Shown piece by piece: positions 25,207 through 36,772 of a stretch of 64,000 nucleotides of DNA (positions are counted from its first letter, which is position 1; each line of letters starts with the position of its first letter). Origin of the DNA: Carex sylvatica (lineage: Eukaryota > Streptophyta > Magnoliopsida > Poales > Cyperaceae); NCBI GenBank assembly GCA_964058845.1, contig CAXKVR010000042.1, forward strand, positions 83,506 to 147,505, read 5' to 3'. The position numbers were made by a program, and so were the translations under genes. Below the pieces are notes generated by a model. It searched no databases. It was not told the origin of the DNA and saw only the letters and a program-made list of their open reading frames with translations.

Positions 25207-26202
25207 TCGGGACCGCATCACCGCTGGAATCCTCGAACATGACAGCACCACACAAATCCAGCACATACGCCATAGTATACCTGCAATATAAAATAATCAA
25301 TATAAATAATTGAGATTGTTGATTAACTACTAAGTTACTTTAAAGAGTGTAATGGTACCTCCTGACCGCCTCAATGTCAGCAGTCTCAGGAAATATCTGA
25401 TTCTGAAAGAAGTGAGACCGGAGTGCCTTTAGAGAAATACAGTACCCAGAATACCGGAACTCCTCCTCCTCCTCCTCCCCCTTCTTCTTCTTCTTCTTCA
25501 ATTTCTTCTGCAGATTCTTTGGATCACACCCTAACAACTCCGGTATCATCCTCTGCAGGTTTGGATGGTCTGAGGTGCTACCTATGGGCTCACCATCAAT
25601 GGGTAAACGCCATAATGCGCTCACATCACCAAGGGTGACTGTCATCTCCCCGACCGGGAGATGAAATGTATGGGTCTCAGGTCGCCATCTCTCCGCTAGA
25701 CCATGCATCAGAGACTGATCGATCTTACTCTGCGGCATAGTGGCAAGCTGATACAACCCAAGGTTCAAGAGGCATCGCTGCATTTCTTCATGGGGGACGA
25801 ACGGAATCTCAGACCTGCGGTGCCTCACCGTAAGCATACATCATCCTGTATTTATTATCAATTTATGAGACTCAAATCGTGTCATTTTTTTAGTATTATT
25901 TATTTACATTAAGTATAAAAATCACGTACCTCAAGAGATGCCAATGAGACGCGGTGCTTAACGTGATGGGTCCATAGAAGAGGACTAAATGTATCAGGAT
26001 CATGCGCACCATATGTTAAACCAGCCTGAGAACCCGCTCCAATCGGATCCTCATATGACGACGGACCCTCTCCAATCGGATCCACCGAGGACGTGCCCGC
26101 TACACTCGGATCCACGGCATCTGGACCCGCTGCAGCCGGATCCGCTGCAGCCGGATCCGCTGCAGGTGCAGCTCGTACTCCCCATCGTCTAGATCTGGGC
26201 AT
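25190..26202 (-). pseudogene. Truncated plant mobile domain (MAIN-like) gene of MULE-1
   Basis: Exon 1 (26202-25930) starts MPRSRRWGVR, has Ala/Asp/Pro repeats and ends FSPLLWTHHVKHRVSLASLE. Exon 2 (25845-25359) holds the PMD signature ERWRPETHTFHLPVGEMTV then TLGDVSALWRLPIDGEPIG. Exon 3 (25280 to about 25190) reads YTMAYVLDLCGAVMFEDSSG. Exon order and splice sites equal those of MULE-2. One base seems missing at the start of exon 2, shifting the frame. Exon 3 stops matching after LLRNL, where transposase DNA from the other strand begins. PMD proteins of the host (MAIN, MAIL1) act in silencing and genome stability; transposon-borne copies are common, and their role is unknown. Confidence 0.8.
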
Positions 26203-26849
26203 ACTACATTTACAAAAAAAATCCATATTAATCAACCACAAATTTTAAAAATTAAAATTAATTCAAAATTCTAAACAATTTATAAATATTTTCAACCAAA
26301 TTCAAACCCTAATTGAACTGCAAATTCAAGCAATTAAAACCCTAAAATAGTGAATTATTTATAATAAACTACTAATTATATGATATTAATACATCCAATA
26401 ATTATACAATAACTATAGTATATATTTAATATATTAAGAATATACCATATTAATTTAGTAATAACAGTTAACAATCCGTAAAATAATCAATAACCACATG
26501 AAAATAATAATAATAATAAAGGTACATAAAATTTTATCATACTATGAAATTCAATAAACTTTTATATAGTATGAAATTCACTTTTTAAAATAAAAATTAT
26601 TGTGAAAATCGACAAACAAATAAAATTTGGAAAAAACATAAGTATGCATATATTTTTTTTAAATATTGATAATTTACTTGCAAAAAAGATTGTAATTTTT
26701 AAACAAATTTTCATATACTTTAAAATAATTAGTCAAATACATAAATTATCTATCTACGATCTTTTCTCAAAAAAAAAAATAGCTTTTATAATTTTAATAA
26801 TTTTAATAGCATTTATAATTTTAAAATTTAATTCCGCAATTTCCGCAAT

Positions 26850-27560
26850 TTAATAACATTTACATAATTTAATAGCATTTACATAATTTAATAGCATTTA
26901 CATAATTTAATAGCATTTATAATTAAAAAAAATACATAATTACCGCAATTATAATTTCAAAATTTAATCCCGCAATTTCCGTAATTTAATAGCATTTATT
27001 AATAACCCCCAATTTTCATAATTCGTGACATTATACCAATTCTAACAATTCATAATCGAATCAAATTTAACAATTACACAACTTCATTACATTTGCATAA
27101 GTTACACAATCGAATAGAATTCAACAATTACACAATTTCATCACAATCGAGTCGAACCAAATCGATTTGAATCGAATCAAACCGAATCAACCGAATCAAT
27201 TCGATTTCAATAATTACACAATTTAATCACAATCGAATCGAACCGAATCGATTTTAACCGAATCGAACCTAATCGATTTTAACCGAATCGAACCTAATCG
27301 ATTTTAACCGAATCGAACCGAACCAATTTTAACCAAATCGATTTGAATCGAATCGAACCGAATCAATCGAATCAATTCAATTTCAATAATTACACAATTT
27401 AATCGCAATCGAATCGAATCGATTTTAACCGAATCGAATCGATTTTAACCGAACCGAATCGAACCTAATCGATTTTAACCGAATCGAATCGAATCGAACC
27501 GAATCAACTCGATTTCAACAATTACACAACTTAATCGCATTCAATCGAATCGAAAACTTA
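26850..27560. repeat. Subterminal short repeats of MULE-1
   Basis: Three to four copies of ATAATTTAATAGCATTTAC (26850-26930), then a degenerate array of AATCGAACCGAATCGATTTTA phrases (27110-27530). It lies between the right TIR and the PMD start. Confidence 0.8.
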
Positions 27561-28111
27561 CCCAAGAGAAATGGAGCAATTCCAACGAGGTAGACCGCGG
27601 AGACGTGCGGATTCGTGAGCGGAGAGGTGCGAGCGAGCGAGAGAGTGAGCGAGCTAGGGAGAGGAGAGGAGTGGCGCAGCAGCGGGGGCGGGTCGGACTT
27701 GGCTGGGGCGGCCTTGGCTGGGTTTTTTTTTTTTCCTTTTTCTTCTTCTGGTGCGGAGGGGAGACAGAGAAGGGAGATGGGGAAGGGTTCACGGGACCCT
27801 GTTTTGAATGCATAGCGGACCGCCCCCACTTCTGGCGGTTTCCTTCCCTTTGGACCGCCCCCACTGCTGGCGGTTTGCTCTCTGCTGGCGGTTTGCTCTC
27901 TCCATGACCCGCCCCAGGCCCAGGCGGTTCGCTTATATTTTAGGCCGCCCCGGGCCCGGGCGGTTGGGTTATTTTAAAAAAAAAAATTAATTCAAGGTTA
28001 TTTTTAAAATTTGGTTTTGTTTTTGGGGTATTAATAAAAATGGCCGGAATTATGGTAACTAAGTATATATTTATATATACTAAAAGTTAGTAGTCTCATT
28101 TCGAGTCATCA

Positions 28112-28730
28112 CCATCACAGTGGCGGTTTAGAATAACAATCAAAATCAAGAGAGATCGAACATAAAGCGCAAAAATAATCAAACGACAAAAGACTAAACA
28201 ATGATCAAACCAAAATGTATATCAAAGCATCATGAGTAACAAGGTTTACTGCCTAGCCCTAATACATATGCTTAGCTGCGGAACAACATGATTACAAAAG
28301 AATAGAGGAGGGATACAATCATACACGATGTACCGGCCTAAATCTCTAAACACTCCTCTCAACTAAACTATAAAAGAAAAATATAAAGTAGATCTAAGAT
28401 ATCTTCTTCTTCTTCTTCAGTCGAGATGGTTTTTTATAGGAGTTAGAGGCGCTGGAGATGAGTTGGAGTCCAATGGATATGATATGGATATAGTTGGAGC
28501 AGTTATTCACTAAAGGGCGCCTCTAGTTACGGTCTGTATGGTGTGATACGGACCGTACCCATACAGTGTCACTGCTGGATTTGGCTATCTCCTGGTTCGT
28601 AATGGGCTTGAATCTGTATGAGCTCATACAACCCATAACAGGGACTTAGAACTGATGTTGCGCTTTTCTGATCGACTAAATTCTTTCTCCATATGATGTA
28701 AAATAGCTCCAAAATATGGTCCCTGCATCA
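28112..28730 (-). mobile_element. 5' part of a minus-strand LTR
   Basis: On the minus strand it begins TGATGCAGGGACC at 28730, has a TATAAAAAACC box near 28430 and a following GAAGAAGAAG leader, then is interrupted by the solo LTR insertion. An LTR of Ty3/gypsy style is likely; no coding or TSD proof. Confidence 0.45.
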
Positions 28731-30680
28731 AAACATAAATTGTAACAATAGTAAGCAGATTAATTAATTAATTAATTAAACATAAATGTGAAAAAACAAG
28801 AAAAAATCTAAGCTAAAAGCCTAAGTAATTCGTCATAAATATGGCTTGATCAATAATTGAATCAATTTTACAGTACACATTGCATTTACTCTTAAATTAT
28901 ATACAAAATCACGCACAAGTACACAAATTTTAAAAAATATATGGGATCAAATGACCTCCACATTTACTATATATGAATCTGCTTCTGACTTCGATATTCT
29001 AATGGTCATGTTTGGTTGTGGAGTAAGTAATGGATTAAATCCTCTACTCTACTTTTAAGAAGTCATGTAAGAAGTAAATGTAAAAGAATAAGATGAAATA
29101 ACATTTGAGAGCTCAAATTCGGAGTAAATTATTCTCTCTTTAGATGGAGTAGCTTACATGTGAATCTCATAATTAGTGTAATATCATGTAATAATTTTCT
29201 CTTTCTTTGTGAGGTTACTCCACCAAACTTTAACTAAATATAATTATTTTAATCTAACTTAGATCGGAGATAAGTTTGAAATTAAACCACCTATCTAAGT
29301 CAACTTATTTCACCTATGAAATCCATTCTCATAGAAAATAATTTTTAGATTCGTCTCTTTTCTTCAAAGTGAAATTTAACTCATGATTAAAAAAAACCAG
29401 TTGAATCAAACAAGAATAGTGTAAGTATCACCTAATATCTCCGTTAATATTTACTGTGATCTAATGTATATTATTTATAGATTAATCAGATATATGCTTT
29501 TCATAAATGTAATATAATAGACATTGTCAGAATTCCGACAGACGTGGTCTTTTTTTTGCAATATAATAATATATATATTTTTGCAATTGTGGAAAGGTCC
29601 AAGTCAACATTTCGATCTCGTGCAGGATAGTGGTTCATTACCAAAACAATTTCTTAGACAAAACATGAACTAAACTTGATATTTTATTTTTATTTTTTTA
29701 TAAATTTTCCATGGCGAAAGTCTCGTTGGAACGCTACAGAGTCCGTATTCGTGCATAGTATACGGTACTGTACCGCTTGCTTTTACCAACTGTTCCCACT
29801 AACAAAAAATAAGGAAAAAAGAATATGGAAACGCCTTTTCTAATACAAAAGTTTAAAGCCACTAGAAAAATATACATGCTACTAACATGCAATAGAATGA
29901 TTATTTTGCAATTTGCATCATTTTATTCATTCGATTGATTCATAAAGATTTTTTGCGTGGCAAGGCAATGACTCGATAATTAGTAAGACTTACATCATAG
30001 TAAAATGATTTCATTTTTTTTTATTTTAAAAGAGCTTTGTAATAGCCAAACTTTCCTCATTTAATGAATAAATAAATGCCGATCATGCGGTCATTACCTT
30101 TAATGAAAAGACTCAATGAAATTAATTAAATGAGCTGTCAATTGCCGATGATCTCATCTTTGAACAGCAAAACAATAAAAGAAAACATACCATAAAGGCC
30201 AGAGTAGTAGTACAAAAAAGGAAAATAGACTATGTCTAAAAGTAAAAAATATAGTAAAAAATATATTGAAAATAAATTGTCTTGATTAAGACTCCAAATG
30301 ACAAAACATATTATGATGATGTCCAGCTCGGAACAAAGGATTAGAGCATCTCAGTAAAATTAAGAAGAAGAAAAAATTAAACACAGCTGTTAAGTACTAT
30401 ATAAATATTAAAAATCATTTCTTGTTTAGTGCAAAAGGGTAACTTTCTCAGTATGGGAGATATGGATTAAAAATCCAGATGGAAATCTTTTGTGGACAAT
30501 GAAATTTGAAAAGCAAAATCTTCATCTTTCTCTTTAAAAAAATACAAAATAAAGATTAATAAAAAAATACAAAATAAAAATTAAGTTAATTTAAAATTTT
30601 AAACCTCTACACTCCTGCAATAACTTTTAATTACTTTTAACAGGCACGTCAATAATTATTATTACAAAAATAGAGCACGG
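28731..30680. other. AT-rich intergenic DNA
   Basis: At 29004 it contains GGTCATGTTTGGTTGTGGAG, the same terminus as the Tourist MITE at 49565, but no clean partner end was found. No gene was seen. Confidence 0.4.
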
Positions 30681-30766
30681 AACAAAAGCCGACATTTTTA
30701 AAAATACCCAAAAAATAAAACAAATTATTAAGAATAACCAGTTTCTGAGAAGATTTTTAAAAATGC

Positions 30767-30836
30767 CCAAACCGTAAATATTCTGTACGGTTTGGAATTT
30801 TAATTCCAAACCGTACAGAATATTTACGGTTTGGTT
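30767..30836. repeat. Long palindrome in left TIR of MULE-2
   Basis: CCAAACCGTAAATATTCTG... reads back as its own complement across the centre GGAATTTTAATTCC, about 68 bases. The same structure recurs at 36603-36690 in the right TIR. Could form a hairpin in DNA or RNA. Confidence 0.85.
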
Positions 30837-30838
30837 TT

Positions 30839-30878
<40 letters not shown>

Positions 30879-30982
30879 TTTAGGGTTTAATGGAATTTAG
30901 TTTAGTTTGTGTTTGGAGATTATGTTATTCAGTTTGTTTGTGATTTAGATTAGTTTGAATTGTTAAGTTACAGAATATTTAC

Positions 30983-31024
<42 letters not shown>

Positions 31025-31128
31025 TTTTGGGTTTAATGGAATTTAGTTTAGTTTGTGTTTGGAGATTATGTTATTCAGTTTGTTTGTGATTTAGATTAGT
31101 TTGAATTGTTAAGTTACAGAATATTTAC

Positions 31129-31172
<44 letters not shown>

Positions 31173-31276
31173 TTTAGGGTTTAATGGAATTTAGTTTAGT
31201 TTGTGTTTGGAGATTATGTTATTCAGTTTGTTTGTGATTTAGATTAGTTTGAATTGTTAAGTTACAGAATATTTAC

Positions 31277-31320
<44 letters not shown>

Positions 31321-31424
31321 TTTAGGGTTTAATGGAATTTAGTTTAGTTTGTGTTTGGAGATTATGTTATTCAGTTTGTTTGTGATTTAGATTAGTTTGA
31401 ATTGTTAAGTTACAGAATATTTAC

Positions 31425-31470
<46 letters not shown>

Positions 31471-31574
31471 TTTAGGGTTTAATGGAATTTAGTTTAGTTT
31501 GTGTTTGGAGATTATGTTATTCAGTTTGTTTGTGATTTAGATTAGTTTGAATTGTTAAGTTACAGAATATTTAC

Positions 31575-31615
<41 letters not shown>

Positions 31616-31838
31616 TTTAGGGTTTAATGGAATTTAGTTTAGTTTGTGTTTGGAGATTATGTTATTCAGTTTGTTTGTGATTTATATTAGTTTGAATTGT
31701 TAAGTTACAGAATATTTACGGTTTTTTTTTTTGTTTTTAAAGAGGGTTTAGGGTTTAATGGAATTTAGTTTAGTTTGTGTTTGGAGATTATGTTATTCAG
31801 TTTGTTTGTGATTTAGATTAGTTTGAATTGTTAAGTTA
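30815..31838. repeat. Seven tandem ~146-bp repeats with telo-box
   Basis: Unit starts ACAGAATATTTACGG (30815, 30970, 31116, 31264, 31412, 31562, 31707). A T-tract of about 10-35 bases follows, then AAAGAGGGTTTAGGGTTTAA and a conserved block ending TTTGAATTGTTAAGTTA. Units differ mainly in T-tract length. Confidence 0.95.
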
Positions 31839-31867
31839 GAGGTTTGTATGAATTGTTTGGGCCTAGA

Positions 31868-32225
31868 AGCACTCCTTCAGTAGTTTCGGCAATTTTTGAG
31901 AGATGATATCTCACGATCTGTTTTGAGATTTTGTATGAAACTTCATAGTCTTGTTCTACGATGTTAAAACTGTATGTTGGTCAATTTTTATAATTTTTAA
32001 AGATGTCTTGCTATGTCAACCAGAGGTGCAAAGTTGGGCTCATAAGCACTCCTTCAGTAGTTTGGGTAATTTTTGAGAGATGACATCTCACGATCTGTTT
32101 TGAGATTTTGTATGAAACTTCACAGTTTTGTTCTACGATGTTAAAACTGTATGTCGGTCAATTTTCATAATTTTTGAGAGATGATATCTCACGATCTGTT
32201 TTAACCAGAGATACAATTGTTTACG
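31868..32225. repeat. Two ~178-bp tandem copies
   Basis: CACTCCTTCAGTAGTTT...CTCACGATCTGTTTTGAGAT...CTACGATGTTAAAACTGTAT occurs at 31868 and again at 32047, with a third partial TCTCACGATCTGTTTT at about 32190. Non-coding DNA 3' of the PMD gene. Confidence 0.85.
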
Positions 32226-32380
32226 GTTTAGGTAGTGTTTCTCTTATTATTTTTTCTGTTGTATAAATACTACCATAAAATATATCTAAGATAATAACAT
32301 AAATCATAATAAGCTATCAGCGTACATAATACATAATAAAACATAAAACACTACAAATAAAACTATAAAAAAACTCTCTA

Positions 32381-35196
32381 TCAACGATACCGCGAATCAG
32401 AATATCGGTCAGCTGGTCTGCCTCTGTTCTCTCTGATGAAAACTCGATGCCAGTTATTCCACTGTATTTCTCCTTCTTGCGCCACACGAGCTGGTGTGAT
32501 CTCGACCTCGGGCTCAGTCTCTCTGCTCATCGTGAGTGCTGTACCCCATGGATCCTCGGCGGCGTGTGTAGCTGGCAGAGGGGTATGAAACAAGGATAAG
32601 TCAGGCTGAGTCCCACTACCAGAGGCCTCCCAATCATGAGCCCTCGCTGGATACGGCTGACGCGGAGAGGCGGCTGTATCCCACTGATCATCTCCAACTA
32701 GATCTGCAAGGCTCAAACTGAAGCTGTCATCCTGCGTATGATGGATCCCCGGAGACTCATGCTGCTCATGTGGCTCAGGCGGTGGCGGCATGTAGGAAGG
32801 ACCCTGCAAGGATACCAATAAATTAGTAAACTTTAACTATCTTGGCTTAAAATAAAAGAAGAAATTTACTAAAGTACGAAATTTTATCTTGATCTAAAAT
32901 AAAATAAAGATTTACATACCGGGGGAAGAACTGGTCGTCCATGGGCGTCAAGATAGCCATGCCAACCGGACATACCATATACCCAACGATGGTAGTCCCA
33001 CTCCGGCTGCTCGTGGGGTGGCGATGGCATCTGAGAAGCCATAACAGGTGGCGCGTCGGGCTCGTCCTTTTGCACTTTGCGCCAATCAATTTCCTCTCCA
33101 GCGTCTCGTAGCATGGTGACTAGCTTAGCGGACTGGCCGTGGTCATCAATGCATGGGGCAACCAAGTTCAACACATAATGCCCAAATGCTCTATATCCGC
33201 GTTTTCCAAGACAAACGATTGCATGCCCGGCACTTTTAATCGATAGTAGCAACTAAAAAAACAAACAAACTTAGATAAAAAAAAGTTATGAAAAAAGTTA
33301 GATTAGATAAAAAAATGTGTTATTGTAGGTGCATTACCTGGCGAGCACCTTTTCGGCCAGTGGGGGTATAACCATCATCGTCGAAGATCATGGAGCGAAG
33401 AAAATTGCCGTAATCTCCCTCTATATACACTGATGCCATGCAGATCCGCTGGTACCAAGCCTGATATCTCAATAAGGGATCTCCCTGGAACTGCATCCCA
33501 TCAGTCTCCGGAATCTGCCACAAGTTGGCACTCATATTTGCTGCCCTGTTGTAGTGCTCCGAGTGATACTCACTCCAATCTCTATTGTGGTGATTAACAT
33601 GGCTTATCCTGTAATTAATATATTAGTCGCAATTTAAATCCAAGAACCAATGTTAAGTACAAAAATGCTAAAGAGAACATAACTTACCCGTGTAGAGAAA
33701 TAATCACCGATCTCGGGACATCTGGATCTGTGGGGATGAGTGCAGGATATCGAAACTGACGGGACACCCGGTCTGGATAGTGATGCTCCACTATCCAGAA
33801 GCACACCAGAGGACCCCTGTACAGCCACATATCATGATCATCTGCTACAATCTGCGGCAGCCTCCCCTCAGTGTATAACTCATGATACGGATCCCATATC
33901 ACTTGCGTCTCACCCAGACTCTGAATCTGAGTTCGGACCACCCTGATACCTACTGACTTTCCGTGAGGGTTGTCCTTGTAGAAGTGATGTCCGTACCATT
34001 TCATGCCAAATGCCGGACAGTTTCCATTATCAGGCTCTCCCCATGGATCCTCGTTCGGCTCAGGTACCCCCACCGGTAGCCGTGACCATGACCAATGCTG
34101 CAGTAAAAGAATTGGCCCATAGATTTGCTTACTTTTCAACTATAATTGGAAGAATATTAGCCGTCAGGGACAAGTTGAATAATTAAAATAAGACAACAAG
34201 TGCATGACAAGTTAAATAATTAAAATAAGACAAAAATAGTATACTGACCTTGCAACAGTGGCACAAGTTGGAGTAAAGATGTGCTAGGACCGCCCCACCC
34301 AAGTTGTACCTGCTCGACGGCTGAAGGTCTCGCAGCAGCTCTAGATACATCATCGGGATGGTATCACCGGTCGAATCAGCAAACATGACAGAACCAAATA
34401 GGTCCATTACGAAGCCCCGTGTGTATCTGTAATATCAAAATTACAAAACAACTCATTTTCGGCATGAAATATAGTAAAAAAAATAAATGTAATACGAATA
34501 TTTTGTATGAGTACCTCTCAATCTCGAGCTCAGTGGAATCACTACCCAGACCTCTCCTAAACATAGCTCGCAACTTTGCCTTGTCCATACAGTACTTGGA
34601 CCTCCCTCCATTGCCGCGTATATCTGGCTCAGCTCCCAACAACTCTTCAAGCATGTAATTAATCGTGTTGTCATCGGTGGGGTCAGATATGCCACCAACG
34701 GGCACGCCCTGGATAGGCAAACCCCACAGGGCACTGACGTCCTGGAGAGTCACTGTCATCTCTCCGAAAGGTAAGTGAAACGTGTGCGTCTCGGGACGCC
34801 ATCGCTCCACTAATCCTGCAATGAGGGATGCATTAATGCCCTTACTCTCTGACTCCAGAATATCGACCAAATGTTGCAACCCCAAATTTTGCAGATATGG
34901 CTCCATGAGCGAGTAGTACTGCATGTCGTAATGCCGACTCCTGACAGTAATAATTGTCTCACTCTGCGTTGAAAAAAGTAAACAATATGAAAACCTAAAA
35001 ATACGAAAAACTCAACAAAATTTAAACTTAAAAGATAAAAATAAAAGTAATAAAGTACCTCTTTAGATGCCAGTGAGACTCGATGCTCATTGTGAGGCAT
35101 CCATAGTAAAGGACTGAAATGGTCATTGCTATTACTGGGAATGGGCTCATCAACCGGGTCGGCTACGGGTGGTCTCCTAGGCCGTCCTCTAGCCAT
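32381..35196 (-). CDS. Plant mobile domain (MAIN-like) protein, 7 exons, intact
   Basis: Exons on minus: 35196-35059, 34963-34515, 34426-34249, 34097-33688, 33608-33338, 33252-32920, 32803-32381. All have GT-AG introns and phases agree: 2202 nt, 733 residues plus stop. The start MARGRPRRPP looks AT-hook-like. The PMD signature is ERWRPETHTFHLPFGEMTV / QDVSALWGLPIQG (exon 2). Exon 4 has WYGHHFYKDNPHGKSVGIRV. The C-terminus is Pro/Asp-rich and ends in basic RYSDSRYR. Databases often label such proteins serine/threonine-protein phosphatase 7 long form homolog, but no phosphatase domain is seen. Cellular MAIN/MAIL1 proteins act in silencing with PP7L. Here the gene is cargo of MULE-2, probably transcribed from its right TIR. 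The lack of disruption suggests recent insertion or selection. Confidence 0.82.
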
Positions 35197-35699
35197 CCTA
35201 ATTGCAATAAAAATATGCTAAACCAAATAAAAATATACTCAAATATGCTAAAATACGCTAATTGCACTAAAAATATTTATGAACAACCGTAAAAATAAAA
35301 GTAATATGATATTTAATATTTAATAATAAACTAAAATTTAAAGTAATATTATATTACATTTAATATTTAATTTAATATTATATTAAATTAATATTTAAAG
35401 TAATATGATATTTTATATTTTATATTTTATTTAATACTAATCTATATTTTAAAATAATATTATATTTAATTTAATATTTAAATTAATAGTTTATTTAAAA
35501 CTAATCTAAGAAAATTACCGTAAATCAAGATTAGCTCATTGTTGGTAGATCCAAACGCAACCTTATAGTATGCTTAAAAAAATTAACACTTTATCTAAAA
35601 AATATACATAAAAGGTAAATTGGTTTTGTGCATAATAAAAAAATTGTAAATTTTGTTTGCATCATATGTGCACTTAAATTGACTTGATACCCGACTCAA

Positions 35700-36175
35700 C
35701 ATGCAATATAACCACATCCGATCTAACAAATTCAAGCACAATTACAATTCAACCAATTCAAATTTATCACCAATTCTAATAAATTCAAGCACAATTACAA
35801 TTCAACCAATTCGAATCTATCTCCAATTCTAATAAATTCAAGCACAATTACAATTCAACCAATTCGATCTATCACCAATTCTAATAAATTCAAGCACAAT
35901 TACAATTCAACCAATTCGAATCTATCTCCAATTCTAATAAATTCAAGCACAATTACAATTCAACCAATTCGAATCTATCACCAATTCTAATAAATTCAAG
36001 CACAATTACAATTCAACCAATTCAAATCTATCACCAATTCTAACAAATTCAAGCACAATTACAATTCAACCAATTCGAATCTATCACCAATTCTAATAAA
36101 TTCAAGCACAATTACAATTCAACAAATTCGAATCTATCACCAATTCTAATAAATTCAACCAATTTAACCAATTCT
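35700..36175. repeat. ~56-bp tandem repeats upstream of the PMD gene
   Basis: About eight copies of a unit containing AATAAATTCAAGCACAATTA and CAACCAATTCGAATCTATC. In the position of the PMD promoter or 5' leader. Confidence 0.92.
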
Positions 36176-36184
36176 AACAAATTC

Positions 36185-36275
36185 AAAACCCTAAACCCTA
36201 ATTCCTAATTTAACCCTAAACCCTAATTTAACCCTAAACCCTAAACCCTAATTTAACCCTAAACCCTAATTCAAA
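36185..36275 (+). promoter_or_regulatory. Cluster of telo-boxes (CCCTAAA)
   Basis: At least seven AACCCTAA or CCCTAAACCC motifs in 90 bases, about 1 kb upstream of the PMD ATG. Telo-boxes are bound by plant TRB/telobox proteins near transcription starts of translation-related genes; a role here is inference. Confidence 0.6.
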
Positions 36276-36772
36276 ACTCTAATCGAATTTTAATGGCACT
36301 CAAAACTTACCCGAAATTTTCAGTCGAGAATACGGCGGAGTCAGTGAGGAGCACGAGCGAGCAAGAGGGAGAGGAAGGAGAGGCAGCGGGAGGGTGGCGG
36401 CGAGGGAGGGGAAGACCCGGCTGTGAAGGGGCGGAGGGCCGGAGCCTTCTGGGGTGGAGCCTTCGCTTTCCTCTTCTTTTCTGGCGGAGCGACGAAGCAA
36501 CAGAGAGGGAGAAATATTTGGCGGAGCGACGGAGAAACAGAGGGAGAAGAAGGGGTTACGCGGAACCCTATTTAACAGCCGGAACCGTAAGGAATATATA
36601 CGGTTTGGAGTTAAAATTCCAAACCGTACAGAATATTTACGGTTTGGAATTTTAATTCCAAACCGTAAATATTCTGTACGGTTTGGGCATTTTTAAAATT
36701 TCCCCCAGAACCCGGTTATTATTAATAATTTGTTTTATTTTTTGGGTATTTTTAAAAATGTCGGACAAAAGC

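Larger units (their letters stand above)
23669..28046. mobile_element. MULE-1 with transposase and PMD gene fragments
   Basis: 4378 bp, starts CGGCCTTTTTTATTAATACC and ends with its inverse (GGTATTAATAAAAATGGCCG). Flanked by the perfect 9-bp direct repeat GAATTATGG (23660-23668 and 28047-28055). The TIRs share the outer AT-rich 70 bp, a GC-rich segment (GCCCGGGCCCGG and its inverse) and inner pyrimidine tracts, over 200 bp in all. It encodes a truncated transposase N-terminus on plus and a truncated PMD gene on minus, converging head-on at about 25190. Confidence 0.92.
21944..28111 (+). mobile_element. Solo LTR (about 1.78 kb), split by a MULE
   Basis: Begins TGATAACGCC at 21944 and ends TCATCA at 28111. 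It is flanked by the 5-bp direct repeat CCATC (21939-21943 and 28112-28116). With the inserted MULE and one TSD copy (4387 bp) removed, the LTR is about 1781 bp. A TATATATGCC box lies near 22507. No internal region, PBS or polypurine tract is present, so this is a solo LTR left by recombination, probably Ty3/gypsy by length and style. Confidence 0.7.
30690..36763. mobile_element. MULE-2 with an intact PMD gene
   Basis: 6074 bp, starts CGACATTTTTAAAAATACCC and ends with its inverse. The flanking 9-mers AACAAAAGC (30681-30689) and GACAAAAGC (36764-36772) differ at one base. TIRs of about 145 bp each contain a long palindrome built on CCAAACCGTA. Contents from the left: seven 146-bp repeats with telo-box motifs, a partial 180-bp repeat, the minus-strand PMD gene, 56-bp repeats, a CCCTAAA cluster and a purine-rich leader. 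No transposase fragment was recognised. Confidence 0.88.

Noticed and set aside
30815..31838. Regular repeats considered as a CRISPR-like array
   Set aside because: Units are tandem and continuous with no unique spacers, in a plant nuclear context; they are a transposon subterminal array.
32381..35196. Calling the PMD gene a protein phosphatase (PP7 long form)
   Set aside because: The exons show only the plant mobile domain and a Pro/Asp-rich tail. No metallophosphatase motifs (GDxHG, GDxxDRG, GNHE) are visible.
36293..36696. Gly/Arg/Glu-rich frames at the right end of MULE-2
   Set aside because: These are in purine-rich leader and TIR DNA on the strand opposite to the PMD gene, with no conserved pattern.
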